52,817 bases of DNA from Methylobacterium symbioticum (GTDB lineage: Bacteria; Pseudomonadota; Alphaproteobacteria; Rhizobiales; Beijerinckiaceae), in assembly GCF_902141845.1 (NCBI RefSeq), contig NZ_CABFPH010000035.1, forward strand, positions 1-52,817, given 5' to 3'. Under the pieces are notes generated by a model. It saw only the letters and a list, made by a program, of their open reading frames with translations, searched no databases and was not told the DNA's origin. The position numbers and the translations under genes are program-made. Positions 1-8,815 of the stretch are shown piece by piece; the stretch's first letter is position 1; each line of letters starts with the position of its first letter.

Positions 1-957
1 GGAGAGATGCCCCACCGTGAGCGCATAGGCCAACGCCGTGTTGTAGCGCAGGATGACCCGGAAGTTCGGCAGGATCAGGAAGGCCGGCCCGCGGGCCCCG
101 GCCGGCAGCAGCAGGCTCGCCCGCGCCGCGTCCGGGCCGGGCGCCGCGCGCATCGGCCGCACCCCGAGCGCTGCCCATTCGGCGAGGCTGCGCTCGGTGG
201 TCTCGTCGGCGAGCCCGATGTCGAATCCCTCGGGCAGCCGGGCCTCCGCCCCCCAGCGCTCGCCGCGCCGCCAGCCCATCGCGGCGAGGTAGTTCGCCGT
301 CGAGGCGAGCGCGTCCGCCGCCGACCAGAGGTCGCGCCGGCCGTCGCCGTCCCCGTCCACGGCGTAGGCGAGGAAGACGCTCGGCATGAACTGGGTGTGG
401 CCGAGCGCCCCGGCCCAGGAGCCGGTGAGCCGTTCAGGTGCGACCTCGCCGCGGGCGAGGATCTGCAGGGCGGCGATCGTCTCGTCCCGCCAATAGGCGG
501 CGCGGCCCGGATCGCCGCAGGCGAGCGTCGCGAGCGCGCGGAGCGCCGGGCGCACGACGCTGGAATCGTCGAGGACGGCACCGTAGCTCGACTCGACGCC
601 CCAGAAGGCCACCAGGGTGAAGCGGTCGACGCCGTAGCGGGCCTCGATCCCGTCGAGCAGGGGCGCCAGCGCCTCCAGCCGTCGGCGCCCCTCCGCGACC
701 CGCGCCTCGCCGGCGCCCGCGTCGAGATAGGCCCAGACCGGGCGGACGAATTCGGCCTGGTTCTGCGTGGCGGCGAGCACCTGGGTATCGGGCGCGAGAC
801 CGAGGAGTTGCGCGCCGATGAGCGGCTGCGGAACGCCGCGGGCCTGCGCGGAATCCGCGATGTCGAGCAGGCAGAGGCCGAAGGGCTGACCCGCGGCTTG
901 CGCCGACGACGCCGCGACGAGCGCCGCGCCGATCAGAAGAGCCCGTGTGCCGCGCAT
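1..957 (-). CDS. Lytic murein transglycosylase, MltB/SLT type (3' end outside window)
   Basis: This is an exported peptidoglycan lytic transglycosylase that would cleave MurNAc-GlcNAc bonds in the periplasm. The first 22 or so residues are a Sec signal peptide (MRGTRALL, then an Ala-rich core ending AQAAG). The catalytic glutamate is E122 in the motif FWGVESSYG, and further on come GALGHTQFMPS and AVDGDGDGRRDLW, both typical of the MltB family. The reading frame stays open to base 1, so about 319 residues are seen and the C-terminus lies outside. The start is the ATG at 957. It is transcribed away from the DUF892 locus with a repeat element between. The family is certain; the exact subfamily is not. 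Confidence 0.9.
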   Translation of the reverse strand, partial: MRGTRALLIGAALVAASSAQAAGQPFGLCLLDIADSAQARGVPQPLIGAQLLGLAPDTQVLAATQNQAEFVRPVWAYLDAGAGEARVAEGRRRLEALAPLLDGIEARYGVDRFTLVAFWGVESSYGAVLDDSSVVRPALRALATLACGDPGRAAYWRDETIAALQILARGEVAPERLTGSWAGALGHTQFMPSVFLAYAVDGDGDGRRDLWSAADALASTANYLAAMGWRRGERWGAEARLPEGFDIGLADETTERSLAEWAALGVRPMRAAPGPDAARASLLLPAGARGPAFLILPNFRVILRYNTALAYALTVGHLS

Positions 958-1004
958 GGCCGTCCCCGCCTCACCCACGATGCGGGGCCTATAGCACGCG
1001 GCTC

Positions 1005-1074
1005 GAGTCCGGGTTTCCAAAGGGATCATCCCTTGGGCGGGTCCAGGGCGGAGCCCTGGAGGATCCCGGGATCA
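1005..1074. repeat. Intergenic repeat element, copy 1 of a family
   Basis: The stretch contains GGTTTCCAAAGGGATCATCC followed by a CCAGGGCGGAGCCCTGG hairpin. A closely related sequence occurs at about 5066-5186. It has the look of a short palindromic chromosomal repeat, which can act as a transcript end between genes. The function is inferred only. Confidence 0.6.
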
Positions 1075-1221
1075 GGTGCCCGTCCGTGCGCCGTCGTGGG
1101 GCTTGTCGGTCGGCGGAGCCGGGGAGTGCGGGCCCGGCTGCGGCTCGGGGCGCGGCCGGTCCGCGCCCGTGGCGGGGCCCTGAGGCGGCTTCGGGGGCGT
1201 GTCCCGCCGGTCGTCGGCCAT
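1072..1221 (-). CDS. Small proline-rich hypothetical protein downstream of the DUF892 gene
   Basis: A 49-residue frame starts at the ATG at 1221, with GGAGG five bases before it. An in-frame ATG at 1233 nearly abuts the TGA of the DUF892 gene, so translational coupling is possible. The product is rich in Pro, Arg and Asp (MADDRRDTPPKPPQGP at the start), with no membrane segment or recognisable domain, and is probably disordered. Its 3' end runs into the repeat element. It could be a chance frame; the support is the good ribosome binding site and its tight position behind a stress gene. Confidence 0.4.
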   Translation of the reverse strand: MADDRRDTPPKPPQGPATGADRPRPEPQPGPHSPAPPTDKPHDGARTGT

Positions 1222-1234
1222 GGCGGCCTCCATG

Positions 1235-1738
1235 TCAGGCCGCCTTCCGGTTGACCTGGGCCTCCGCCATGTCGGTGAGCCGCTTGTCCGTCGCCTTCTC
1301 CTCGTCGAGGGTCTGCTGCAGCACGCCCGCGCAATCGTCGCGGCCGAGGCGCTTCGCCCAGGCGATCAGCGAGCCGTAGCGGGTGATCTCGTAATGCTCC
1401 ACCGCCTGCGCGGCGGCGATGAGGGCGGCGTCGAGCACGTCCTTGTCGGCCACCTCGCCCGCGGTCTCGTTCGTCTCCTTGATGATGCCGTCGATGGCCG
1501 GGCAATCCACGGCCTTGGGCTGGTGGCCATGCATCTGGAAGATCTGCTCCAGGCGCTTGATCTGGCCCTCGGTCTCACGCAGATGCGTCTCGAAGCCCTG
1601 CTTGAGCTGCGGATCGGTCGCCTTGGCGATCATCTTCGGCAGCGCCTTCGTGATCTGGTTCTCGGCGTAGTAGACGTCCTGCAGGGTGTGCACGAACAGG
1701 TCGTCGAGCGTCTTGATGTCTCGCGTGAACAGGCCCAT
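1235..1738 (-). CDS. DUF892 / YciE-YciF-like ferritin-like protein
   Basis: The 167-residue product belongs to the DUF892 ferritin-like four-helix family, linked to general stress in proteobacteria. The start reads MGLFTRDIKTLDDLFVHTLQ, followed by DVYYAENQITKALPKMI, with family Glu/His residues such as YYAE, HLRETEGQ and EHYEITRYG. An upstream ATG at 1795 exists, but the ATG at 1738 has GGAGGA at proper spacing and fits the family N-terminus. The biochemical role of the family (di-iron binding, possibly peroxide protection) is not firmly known. It stands alone apart from the small frame behind it. Confidence 0.88.
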   Translation of the reverse strand: MGLFTRDIKTLDDLFVHTLQDVYYAENQITKALPKMIAKATDPQLKQGFETHLRETEGQIKRLEQIFQMHGHQPKAVDCPAIDGIIKETNETAGEVADKDVLDAALIAAAQAVEHYEITRYGSLIAWAKRLGRDDCAGVLQQTLDEEKATDKRLTDMAEAQVNRKAA

Positions 1739-1961
1739 CGCGTCCTCCTCCGGTCCATGAGCGTGAGCGGCCCGGCCCTGCGGCACGGCCCGCATTGTTT
1801 CGTATCCGTGAGGAGAATCCCGACCCGACCTTCGCGGTTCCGGCGATATACCAAGATCTTCTCAACGAAACTTCAGTAAAGCTCCGCCATTTCAAAGAAT
1901 AACATAGGTATACATCGAGCCTTTCGGCGCCGGGGCCGGGCGGCATGCGGCGAGACGCCCG

Positions 1962-2123
1962 CTACCGCCCGCCGCGCAGGGCGAAGCCGAGCAGCCCGAG
2001 CCCCGCGACGAGGCAGATGCCGCTCCAGCGCTCCAAACTGACGGCCTGCTCGGGCCGGTGCAGGGACAGGACCGCGAGCGCGACGCCGCAGACGAGGCAG
2101 CTGAGACTGACCAGCGAGACCAT
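1962..2123 (-). CDS. Small two-helix membrane protein
   Basis: A 53-residue protein starts at the ATG at 2123, with GAAGGAG seven bases upstream. It has two hydrophobic stretches, roughly residues 2-19 (MVSLVSLSCLVCGVALAVL) and 33-48 (GICLVAGLGLLGFAL), joined by a short polar loop and ending in Arg-Gly-Gly-Arg. A longer frame to 2333 exists, but the extra N-terminus is low-complexity and the ribosome site supports the short form. The function is unknown. It lies divergent to the ABC importer operon. Confidence 0.6.
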   Translation of the reverse strand: MVSLVSLSCLVCGVALAVLSLHRPEQAVSLERWSGICLVAGLGLLGFALRGGR

Positions 2124-2368
2124 TGCGCTCCTTCGAACCGGGGATCGGGGCGCTCGCTCTATTGAGCATCGCCCCGCCCCGGAAGGCCGAACAGACCCGA
2201 GCCCGCGCCCGAAGCCTCCCGCTGACGCAGGTGTGAACCGGCTCGCGGCAGCCTCGACCTGCGATGACGGGCGCGGCCGCGCGGGCGGCCGCAGCGCGAG
2301 GGCGAGGTTTGCACGGCCCGCCGCCTGTGGCATGGGAGCGGCTCCGTCCTCCTAGACCGGATCTGCCC

Positions 2369-3382
2369 ATGCGCACGGCGCTCACCGCCCTCGCCACGCT
2401 CGTCGCGGCCACGTTCACGGCCGGCGCGGCCCTCGCCCAGCAGGTCCCCGTCCGCATCGGGGTGATCCCGGTCATCGGGGCGGCGCCGATCTTCGTGGCG
2501 AACGGGGAAGGCGGCCTGAAACAGGCGGGCCTGGCCCCGGCCTTCACCACCTTCGAGTCCGGCCCGAACATGATCCAGGCGCTGGCCTCGGGCACCATCG
2601 ACGTCTACGTGGCCGGCATCGCGCCGCTGGCGGTGGCGCGCACCAAGAACATCGACGTGCGCGTGGTCGCCGCCACGGCGGTCGAGGAGATGGTGTTCGT
2701 CGCGGGCCCCAAGCTCGCGCCCTACTTCGCCGCAACGGGCGACAAGGCCGAGGCGTTCCGCCAGTTCAAGGCGAAGGAGGGCCGCGCCGCCCGCCTCGCG
2801 ACGCAGCCGCCGGGCTCGGTGCCGAACACCACGCTGCAGCACTGGCTCTGGACCGTCGCCAAGGCCGACAAGGCGGACGCGCAGATCGTGCCGATGGGCA
2901 TCGACGCCACGCAGCAGGCGCTGCTGGCCGGCGCCGTCGACGGCGCCTCGATCCGCGAGCCGGCGCTGACCATCGTCCAGACCCGCAACCCGGCGATCAA
3001 GCTCCTCGCCACCGGCGCCGAGATGTTCCCCGACCAGCCGGGCACGGTGGTGGCGGTCTCGGGCGCCTTCGCCGACAAGAACCCGGACGCGGTCCAGGGC
3101 CTCGTGGACGCCCTGGTGAAGGCGACCGAGACCCTCAAGACCGACCCCGACAAGGCCGCCCCGGCGGTCGAGCAGGCGCTCGGCAAGGGCATCACGGACC
3201 TCGCCACCATCCGCAAGGCGCTGACCTCGCCGGCCGCCAAGTTCACCGCCGACCCGCGCGTCATCGTGGAGGCGACCAAGCAGATGCAGGACTATCAGGT
3301 CAGCATCGGCACGCTGGACAAGGCGGTGCCGATCGACGGCCTGTTCGTGCCGAGCTTCTACGAGAAAGCCGCGAAGCGCTAG
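2369..3382 (+). CDS. ABC transporter substrate-binding protein, NitT/TauT (NMT1-like) family
   Basis: This is the periplasmic binding protein of an importer in the nitrate/sulfonate/taurine group. The 337-residue product starts at the ATG at 2369 with a Sec signal peptide (MRTALTALATLVAATF, cleavage after GAALA). The body shows the SsuA/NMT1-like opening VRIGVIPVIGAAPIFVAN and the motif MIQALASGTIDVYVAGIAPL, where this fold lines its ligand cleft. The ligand cannot be read from sequence. The permease and ATPase follow on the same strand, so the three form an operon, although a 164-bp gap with a repeat separates this gene from the permease. Confidence 0.88.
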   Translation: MRTALTALATLVAATFTAGAALAQQVPVRIGVIPVIGAAPIFVANGEGGLKQAGLAPAFTTFESGPNMIQALASGTIDVYVAGIAPLAVARTKNIDVRVVAATAVEEMVFVAGPKLAPYFAATGDKAEAFRQFKAKEGRAARLATQPPGSVPNTTLQHWLWTVAKADKADAQIVPMGIDATQQALLAGAVDGASIREPALTIVQTRNPAIKLLATGAEMFPDQPGTVVAVSGAFADKNPDAVQGLVDALVKATETLKTDPDKAAPAVEQALGKGITDLATIRKALTSPAAKFTADPRVIVEATKQMQDYQVSIGTLDKAVPIDGLFVPSFYEKAAKR

Positions 3383-3543
3383 AGCATGGTCCATCTGTTT
3401 GATGGCGCCGCATTGTCTTTCGCGGAACCGGCGACCGCTCCCGCGGACGATGCTCTGAGGCCGCCCGCACGTGAAGAACAGGGTAAAGATGACGTTCGTC
3501 AACGGCTTGGAGCCGGTCTCTCACGTGAAGAACCGGCGCTAGG
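3381..3543. repeat. Intergenic repeats between binding protein and permease genes
   Basis: AGAGCAT at 3381-3387 and ATGCTCT at 3450-3456 form an inverted repeat that encloses about 60 bases. CACGTGAAGAAC occurs at 3468-3479 and again at 3532-3543 as a direct repeat. The arrangement sits inside the ABC operon and could stabilise or end part of the transcript. That role is inferred. Confidence 0.55.
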
Positions 3544-3546
3544 GCG

Positions 3547-4299
3547 ATGCGGCTGATCCGCAGCACGGCGCTTGCCGCGGCCGGGCTTCTCGCCTTCCTG
3601 GCCCTGTGGGAGGCCGTGCCCCGGCTCGGCCTCGTCAACCCGGCCTTCCTGCCGCCGCCGAGCACGATTCCCCCCGCCTTCCTGCGCGAGATCGAGCTCG
3701 GCGTCTGGCCGGAGGCGGTGCTGTCGAGCCTCAGCCACTACGTCGCCGGCCTCGCGGCGGGCGCGGGCGCCGGCATCGCGCTCGGCCTCGTCAGCGGCAT
3801 GTCGCGCGGCTTCGAGGCCTTCACCGCCTGGGTGGTGCGGCTGCTGCGCCCGATCCCGGGCCTCGCCTGGGTGCCCTTCGCGATCATCTGGTTCGGCGTT
3901 GAGCCCTCGGCCGCCGTGTTCATCATCGCGGTCGGGGTGTTCTGGATCGTGTTCTTCGCGACGCAAGGCGCGGTGCGCGGCGTCGACCGCGACCTGGTCG
4001 AGGTCGCGCAGGCCTTCGGCTTCCGCGGCCCCCTGCAGCGGCTCGTCAAGATCCTGCTGCCGGCCGCGACCCCGGGCATTTTGGTGGGCCTGCGCACGGC
4101 GCTCGGCCAGGCCTGGATGGCGGTGGTGGCGGCCGAGATCTTCGGCGTGCCCGGCGTCGGCCAGCGCATGATGCAGGCCTCCTCGCTCCTCTCCACCGAC
4201 ATCGTCGTCGTCTACATGCTGACCATGGCCGGCCTCTACGGCCTGTTCGATTCCGCCTTCGTCGCCCTTCAGGGCTGGCTCCTGCGCTGGCGGGCCTGA
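3547..4299 (+). CDS. ABC transporter permease, SsuC/TauC-like
   Basis: This inner-membrane permease of the NitT/TauT importer has 250 residues, the usual length, with about six hydrophobic segments. The first is residues 6-20 (STALAAAGLLAFLALWE). The EAA-type loop that contacts the ATPase is visible at VAQAFGFRGPLQRLVKILLP, followed by ATPGILVGLRTALGQAWMAV, as expected for this family. The ATPase gene begins two bases after the stop codon, which argues for coupled translation. Confidence 0.9.
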   Translation: MRLIRSTALAAAGLLAFLALWEAVPRLGLVNPAFLPPPSTIPPAFLREIELGVWPEAVLSSLSHYVAGLAAGAGAGIALGLVSGMSRGFEAFTAWVVRLLRPIPGLAWVPFAIIWFGVEPSAAVFIIAVGVFWIVFFATQGAVRGVDRDLVEVAQAFGFRGPLQRLVKILLPAATPGILVGLRTALGQAWMAVVAAEIFGVPGVGQRMMQASSLLSTDIVVVYMLTMAGLYGLFDSAFVALQGWLLRWRA

Positions 4300-4300
4300 C

Positions 4301-5059
4301 ATGCCGGATCCGATCATCGACATCCGCGGCCTCAGCCTCGCCTACGGCGCGGGCGAGAGCCGCAACGTGGTGCTGGAATCCCTCGACCTCGCGGTCGCCC
4401 GCGGCGAGGTGCTGGTCATCGTCGGCGAGTCCGGCGTCGGCAAGTCGACGCTGCTGCGCGTCCTGATGGGCCTGAGCCGCCCGAGCGACGGCCGCGTCGC
4501 GATCCATGCGCGGCCCGAGTGCCGCACGCCGATGGCGATGGTGTTCCAGGACGCGCGCCTGCTGCCCTGGCGCCGGGTCATCGACAACGTGGCCTTCGGC
4601 CTCGAAGGCTCCGGCCTGACGCGGGCGGCGCGGCGGGAGCGGGCGCGGGCCATGCTGGCGCTGGTCGGTCTCGCCGATCTCGCCGGGCGCTGGCCGCACC
4701 AGCTTTCCGGCGGCCAGCGCCAGCGCGTGGCGATCGCCCGGGCGCTCGCCGTCGAGCCGGACGTGCTCCTGATGGACGAGCCGTTCTCGGCGCTCGACAG
4801 CTTCACCCGCGAGGGCCTGCAGGACGAGTTGCAGCGCATCACCGCGGAGACCGGCAAGACGGTGCTGTTCGTCACCCACGACATCGACGAGGCGGTCACC
4901 ATCGCCGACCGCGTCGTGGTGATCGCCGGCCCCCCGGGCCGGATCGCCGCCGAGGTGCGGATCGACCTGCCCCGCCCGCGCCCGCGCCGGGACGCGGCCC
5001 TCCAGGACATCGCCCGGCAATTGCGCGCCGAGCTCTCCCGCCGCTCGGCCGAGCTGTAG
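4301..5059 (+). CDS. ABC transporter ATP-binding protein, SsuB/TauB-like
   Basis: This ATPase powers the importer encoded just upstream. It has Walker A GESGVGKST (about residue 47), a Q-loop MAMVFQDARLLPW, the signature LSGGQRQRVAIARAL, Walker B VLLMDEPFSALD and the H-loop FVTHDIDEA. The length of 252 residues is typical for nitrate/sulfonate/taurine ATPases. The C-terminus IDLPRPRPRRD is also characteristic of this group. The ligand remains unknown. Confidence 0.93.
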   Translation: MPDPIIDIRGLSLAYGAGESRNVVLESLDLAVARGEVLVIVGESGVGKSTLLRVLMGLSRPSDGRVAIHARPECRTPMAMVFQDARLLPWRRVIDNVAFGLEGSGLTRAARRERARAMLALVGLADLAGRWPHQLSGGQRQRVAIARALAVEPDVLLMDEPFSALDSFTREGLQDELQRITAETGKTVLFVTHDIDEAVTIADRVVVIAGPPGRIAAEVRIDLPRPRPRRDAALQDIARQLRAELSRRSAEL

Positions 5060-5065
5060 CTCTCG

Positions 5066-5186
5066 GTCCGGGATTCCAAAGGGATCATCCCGTTGGTCGG
5101 GTGTCGGGGCGAAGCCCTGACCTGCATGCCCCAGGGCTCCGCCCTGGACCCGCGAGAGGGGTGACCCTTCTCGACACCCGGACCTG
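5066..5186. repeat. Intergenic repeat element, copy 2
   Basis: GGATTCCAAAGGGATCATCC matches the repeat near 1015-1040 with few differences. It is followed by GGGGCGAAGCCCTGA and a CCAGGGCTCCGCCCTGG hairpin, and it closes with a CACCCGGACC segment inverted relative to the opening. It lies between two convergent gene sets and may act as a bidirectional transcript end (inferred). Confidence 0.6.
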
Positions 5187-5474
5187 TCACGCCCGGAGGC
5201 GCAGGAGCGCGTAGCCCGCGAGCGCGGCGGCGCCGAGGAACCGCCGCCAGGGATTGACCCCGCGCAGCACCTCGTCGAGGGCCCACCACGCGAAGGCGAG
5301 GTCGGCGGCGACGCGCAGTGCCGTGCCGGCACCGCCCGCGGGCGCGAGGATCCGGCCCGCGGCGGCGAGGCCGAGGAACAGCCAGAGCGGCAGGTTCGGC
5401 CATTGCCCGATCGTGATCCGCCCGTCGACGCGGCTGCGGAAGCTCCAGTCCAGGGCGCGCCGGAGGCCCTCCAC
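5187..5474 (-). CDS. Small membrane protein, unknown
   Basis: A 95-residue frame is best started at the GTG at 5474, five bases beyond the stop of the upstream small gene. Hydrophobic stretches NLPLWLFLGLAAAGRILA and a second around FLGAAALAGYALLRL suggest two or three membrane segments. The motif GQWPNLPLWLFLG resembles small membrane proteins annotated DUF2568 or YrdB-like, but I would not claim that family. It is probably cotranscribed with the 60-residue membrane protein. Confidence 0.55.
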   Translation of the reverse strand: MEGLRRALDWSFRSRVDGRITIGQWPNLPLWLFLGLAAAGRILAPAGGAGTALRVAADLAFAWWALDEVLRGVNPWRRFLGAAALAGYALLRLRA

Positions 5475-5478
5475 CGGC

Positions 5479-5661
5479 TCAGCCGCGCTCGGCCTCGGCC
5501 CGGCGGATCGGCGCGCAGATCTCCGGGCTGATCTTGTCGAGATGCACGCAGGCCGTGTCGCGGTACCAGGCCCGCAGGGCCGGCTGGCCCGGCGCCACGT
5601 AGATGCCGACGAGGATGAAGCCGGCCCCGAGGAGCACGAGCAGGAGGATGAGGTTGCGCAT
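5479..5661 (-). CDS. Small single-helix membrane protein
   Basis: A 60-residue protein starts at the ATG at 5661. It has one N-terminal membrane helix (MRNLILLLVLLGAGFILVGI) and a polar tail with two cysteines (DTACVHLDK and PEICAPIRR) that could pair outside the cytoplasm. The family is not recognised. The next membrane gene starts five bases after its stop, so the two form a small operon. Confidence 0.55.
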   Translation of the reverse strand: MRNLILLLVLLGAGFILVGIYVAPGQPALRAWYRDTACVHLDKISPEICAPIRRAEAERG

Positions 5662-5779
5662 GGCGGGTCGGGGGTTCGAGCGGCTACGCTGCCCCAACGC
5701 GTCGGCCCGCCAACCGCTCCCCGGCGGCGGAAGCCCGGATCCCCGTATCGGCCGATGCGCCCGTCCCTCGCCCGGGCCT

Positions 5780-6583
5780 TCACCGGCCGCTGAGCATGTC
5801 GCTGCGGAACGAGGCGTCGAGACGGCGCATGTAGTGCTCGGCGCAGCACATGTGCTCGCGCATGACCCGGCCGACCGCCTCGGCATCCTCCGCCCGGAAG
5901 GCCGAGACCAGCTGGCGGTGGCTCTCGAGGTTGTGCGCGCCGAAGGCCGCGTACTCCGTCGCGCTGCCGCCCTGGAACTCGACGAGGTCGCGCAGCAGGC
6001 TGTTGATGAAGCGGCACATGAAGCCGAGGAGGGCGTTGTCGCTTGCATCGCAGAGCAGATCGTGGAAGGTCAGCTCGAGGCTGCGGCCGCGGGCGTGCTC
6101 GCCGCCGGCGAAGGCCGCCTCGCAGGCCAGGATGTTCTCCTCCAGCCCCCGCAGGGCCTCGGCATCGAGGCGGCCCACCACCGCGAGGCCGAGGGCGACC
6201 TCGAGCTCCCGGCGCACGGCGTAGACCTGCGCGAAATCGAGCCGGCGGAAATGCAGGAAGCGCCGCAATTGCTGCGCGGCCGCGTCGATCGAGACGGGCC
6301 GGATCTCGGCCCCGCCATTCGGACCCGACCGCATCGCCACCAGCCCCTGCACCTCCAGGGCTTTCAGCGCCTCCCGGATCGTACCCTTGGCGCAGCCGTA
6401 CTGCTGCATCAGCGTCTGCTCGTTCGGCAGGCGCTGTCCGGGCTCCATCCGCTCACGGGCGATGCGGCGGCAGAGATCCTCGGCGATCTGGTCCGAGAGC
6501 TTGATCCGCCGCAGGGGCGCGGAGGCGCTCGCCTCCGCCTCGCTCATCGCGTCTGTTCCGGGGCCTGTCACCGGACCCGTCAT
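5780..6583 (-). CDS. GntR-family regulator, FadR/FCD subfamily
   Basis: This is a transcription factor with an N-terminal winged helix (IKLSDQIAEDLCRRIARERM, PGQRLPNEQTLMQQYGCAKG, TIREALKALEVQGLV) and an all-helical FCD ligand domain (about residues 110-250). The FCD domain has metal or acid-binding residues around ELTFHDLLCDAS and NLESHRQLVSAF. The ATG at 6583 overlaps the stop of the M81 peptidase gene by ATGA. A second ATG at 6547 is also possible. As last gene of the importer and peptidase operon it most likely controls that operon in response to its substrate (inference). Confidence 0.88.
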   Translation of the reverse strand: MTGPVTGPGTDAMSEAEASASAPLRRIKLSDQIAEDLCRRIARERMEPGQRLPNEQTLMQQYGCAKGTIREALKALEVQGLVAMRSGPNGGAEIRPVSIDAAAQQLRRFLHFRRLDFAQVYAVRRELEVALGLAVVGRLDAEALRGLEENILACEAAFAGGEHARGRSLELTFHDLLCDASDNALLGFMCRFINSLLRDLVEFQGGSATEYAAFGAHNLESHRQLVSAFRAEDAEAVGRVMREHMCCAEHYMRRLDASFRSDMLSGR

Positions 6584-8067
6584 GAGGCCGGCCACGCGAC
6601 CGCGCGGTCGATCGGGTAGGTCGGGCGGGCGAGCTTGGCGAAGGGGAACAGCCCGTAATCGGAGCTGGTCACGCCGGCGCTGGCGCATTCCACCACCGCC
6701 CGCGCGATCGGCTCGAAGACCGGGCGGCAATACATGCGCGACTTCAGGATCAGGAAGCGGGCCTCCCGCGGATCGATGCCGACCCCGGTGAAGATCGCGA
6801 GGTCCCAGGGCTCGTGCGGCTCCTCCGTCACCAGCACCCGGGCGCGACCGGTCTCGAGGACGGCGGCGCGACCCATCGAGAAGCGCTGGCCGGTATAGGT
6901 CGGGCCGCTGACGACGTAGCTGCCATCGCCGAGCGCCGCGACCCGACCCGCCAGCGCGAGGGGGGCCTGGGGCGGGAAGCCCGGCAGCGCGATCCTGTTG
7001 CCGAGGTGGATCTCCGCCGCGGCGCCCGCCCCGGCCGCGTAGAGGGCGGCCACGGCCTCGGGATCGCAGATCGGCCCGGCGACGAGGCCGTCGAGGCCGG
7101 CCTCCAGGCAGGCGGCGAGTACGTCCATCACGTCGCAGGTGCCGCCGGACATGCAGTTGTCGCCGTGGTCGAGCAGCAGGACGGGCCCCTGGCCGCGTCC
7201 CGCCGCCGCCTCCCGCGCCCGCGCGATCGAGTCCGCGAGCGGCGCCTCGTCGTAGACGAACTCCGCCCGACGCGCCCAGATCGCTTCGCCGAGCTCGTCC
7301 GCGGCGGCCCGCGCCTGCTCGGCGCTCTCGGCCGCGACCACGAAGGACACGCCGGTCTCGGCGAGGTCGGCGAGGCTGAAGCCGCCGAACAAGGTGGCGG
7401 CGAGGATGCCCGGCCGCGCCTCCATGGCCCGGGTCTGTGCGATGAAATCGGCCATGGCGCCGGGCACGCGGGTGTCCATCCGGAGGGTGTGGGCGAGCAG
7501 GGGCGGGTGGCACCAGGCCTGGTGCGGGCGCAGGCCGTCATCCAGCATGCGGCCGACGAGGCGGGCGACATGCGCGCCGGTCTCGGCCATGTCCACGTGC
7601 GGGTAGGTCTTGAAGCCGACGATGACGTCGGCATGGGCGACCATGCGCGCGGTGACGTTGGCGTGGAGATCGAGGGCGACGCCGAGGGGCACCTGCGGGG
7701 CGATGGCCCGGATGCGGGCGAGGAGCTCGCCCTCGCCGTCGTCGTGGCTCTCGGTCACCATCGCACCGTGCAGGTCGAGCAGGATGGCCTCGCAGCCCTC
7801 GGACACGGCGGCGAGGATCGCGGCCGACAGGGCCTCGAAGGCTTCGTCCGCGACGGGGCCGCTCGGATTGGCATGGGCCATCACCGGCACGGCGACCTCC
7901 GCGCCACGGCTCTCCGCGAAGGCCAGGAAGGCGCCGAGCGCCGTGGCGCTGCCGGTGCCGGCCGCGCGGGCCGCCTCGCCCCAGACGGGATGGAAGGCCG
8001 CGAGCGGCGTGGCAAGCGGCGAGAAGGTGTTCGTCTCGTGGTTGAGGCGGGCGGTGACGATGCGCAT
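6580..8067 (-). CDS. M81 family metallopeptidase, MlrC-like (DUF1485/MlrC C-terminal)
   Basis: The 495-residue product matches the microcystinase C (MlrC) family, zinc enzymes that cut linear peptides or amides. It opens with MRIVTARLNHETNTFSP, whose HETNT is the family hallmark, and continues with ILLDLHGAMVTE, VALDLHANVT and the C-terminal motif LLLDHGDNCMSGGTCD. Most homologues are not microcystin enzymes. Here the gene is sandwiched between a Liv-type importer and an FCD regulator, so the imported molecule is probably an amide or small peptide that it hydrolyses (inference). Confidence 0.9.
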   Translation of the reverse strand: MRIVTARLNHETNTFSPLATPLAAFHPVWGEAARAAGTGSATALGAFLAFAESRGAEVAVPVMAHANPSGPVADEAFEALSAAILAAVSEGCEAILLDLHGAMVTESHDDGEGELLARIRAIAPQVPLGVALDLHANVTARMVAHADVIVGFKTYPHVDMAETGAHVARLVGRMLDDGLRPHQAWCHPPLLAHTLRMDTRVPGAMADFIAQTRAMEARPGILAATLFGGFSLADLAETGVSFVVAAESAEQARAAADELGEAIWARRAEFVYDEAPLADSIARAREAAAGRGQGPVLLLDHGDNCMSGGTCDVMDVLAACLEAGLDGLVAGPICDPEAVAALYAAGAGAAAEIHLGNRIALPGFPPQAPLALAGRVAALGDGSYVVSGPTYTGQRFSMGRAAVLETGRARVLVTEEPHEPWDLAIFTGVGIDPREARFLILKSRMYCRPVFEPIARAVVECASAGVTSSDYGLFPFAKLARPTYPIDRAVAWPAS

Positions 8068-8101
8068 GGCGGCCTTCGGACGCGGGAGGATTCAGGTGAG
8101 C

Positions 8102-8815
8102 TCAATGGGCCTTCACGCCGAGGAATCGGTCGCGGGCCGCCTCGTCGCGCGCGAACTCCGCCGCGTCGGCGTGGTAGGCGATCCGGCCGAGTTCGAGGAT
8201 GTAGTGGCGGTCGGCGAGGCTGGTGCAGACGGCGAGGTTCTGCTCGACGAGCAGGATCGGCACCCCCGCGTCCCGGATCAGGCGGATCTGCGCGACGATC
8301 TCCTCGACGATGACCGGCGCGAGGCCCTCGACCGGCTCGTCGAGCATCAGGAGCTTCGGGCCGTTGAGCAGGGCGCGGGCGATGGAGAGCATCTGCTGCT
8401 CGCCGCCCGACAGCTGCGCGCCGCCGTTGCGGCGCCGCTCCTCCAGCCGCGGGAAGATCCGGTAGACGTCGCGGATCGCCCAGGGCGAGCCCTTGCGCAC
8501 CGCGATCCTCAGGTTCTCCTCGACGGTGAGCAGGCCGAAGATGCCGCGGTCCTCGGGCACGAGGCAGAGGCCGGCCCTCGCGATGCGGTGGGGCGCCCAG
8601 CCCGCGATCTCGGCGCCGCCGAAGGTCACCCGGCCCCTGCGCGGCGGCAGCAGGCCGCTGATGCTGCGCAGCGTCGAGGTCTTGCCCGCGCCGTTGCGGC
8701 CGAGCAGGCAGACGATCTCGCCGGCGCGCACCTCCAGGCTCACGCCCTGGAGGATGTGGCTCTTGCCGTAATAGCCGTGGACGTCGTCGAGACGCAGCGC
8801 CGTCCCCGCGCTCAT
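8102..8815 (-). CDS. livF: Branched-chain amino-acid ABC transporter ATPase, LivF-like
   Basis: This is one of two ATPases of the HAAT-type importer. It has Walker A GRNGAGKTSTL, signature LSGGEQQMLSIARAL, Walker B LLMLDEPVEGLAP and H-loop LLVEQNLAV. The 237-residue length and the pattern DVHGYYGKSHILQGVSLEV are typical of LivF. Its start overlaps the end of livG by four bases. The symbol reflects the family; the substrate may be an amide or peptide given the peptidase downstream. Confidence 0.9.
   Translation of the reverse strand: MSAGTALRLDDVHGYYGKSHILQGVSLEVRAGEIVCLLGRNGAGKTSTLRSISGLLPPRRGRVTFGGAEIAGWAPHRIARAGLCLVPEDRGIFGLLTVEENLRIAVRKGSPWAIRDVYRIFPRLEERRRNGGAQLSGGEQQMLSIARALLNGPKLLMLDEPVEGLAPVIVEEIVAQIRLIRDAGVPILLVEQNLAVCTSLADRHYILELGRIAYHADAAEFARDEAARDRFLGVKAH

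Noticed and set aside
7..1254. Long plus-strand frame opposite the lytic transglycosylase
   Set aside because: Arg/Gly/Ala-rich shadow frame without a domain; the minus strand carries a clear transglycosylase.
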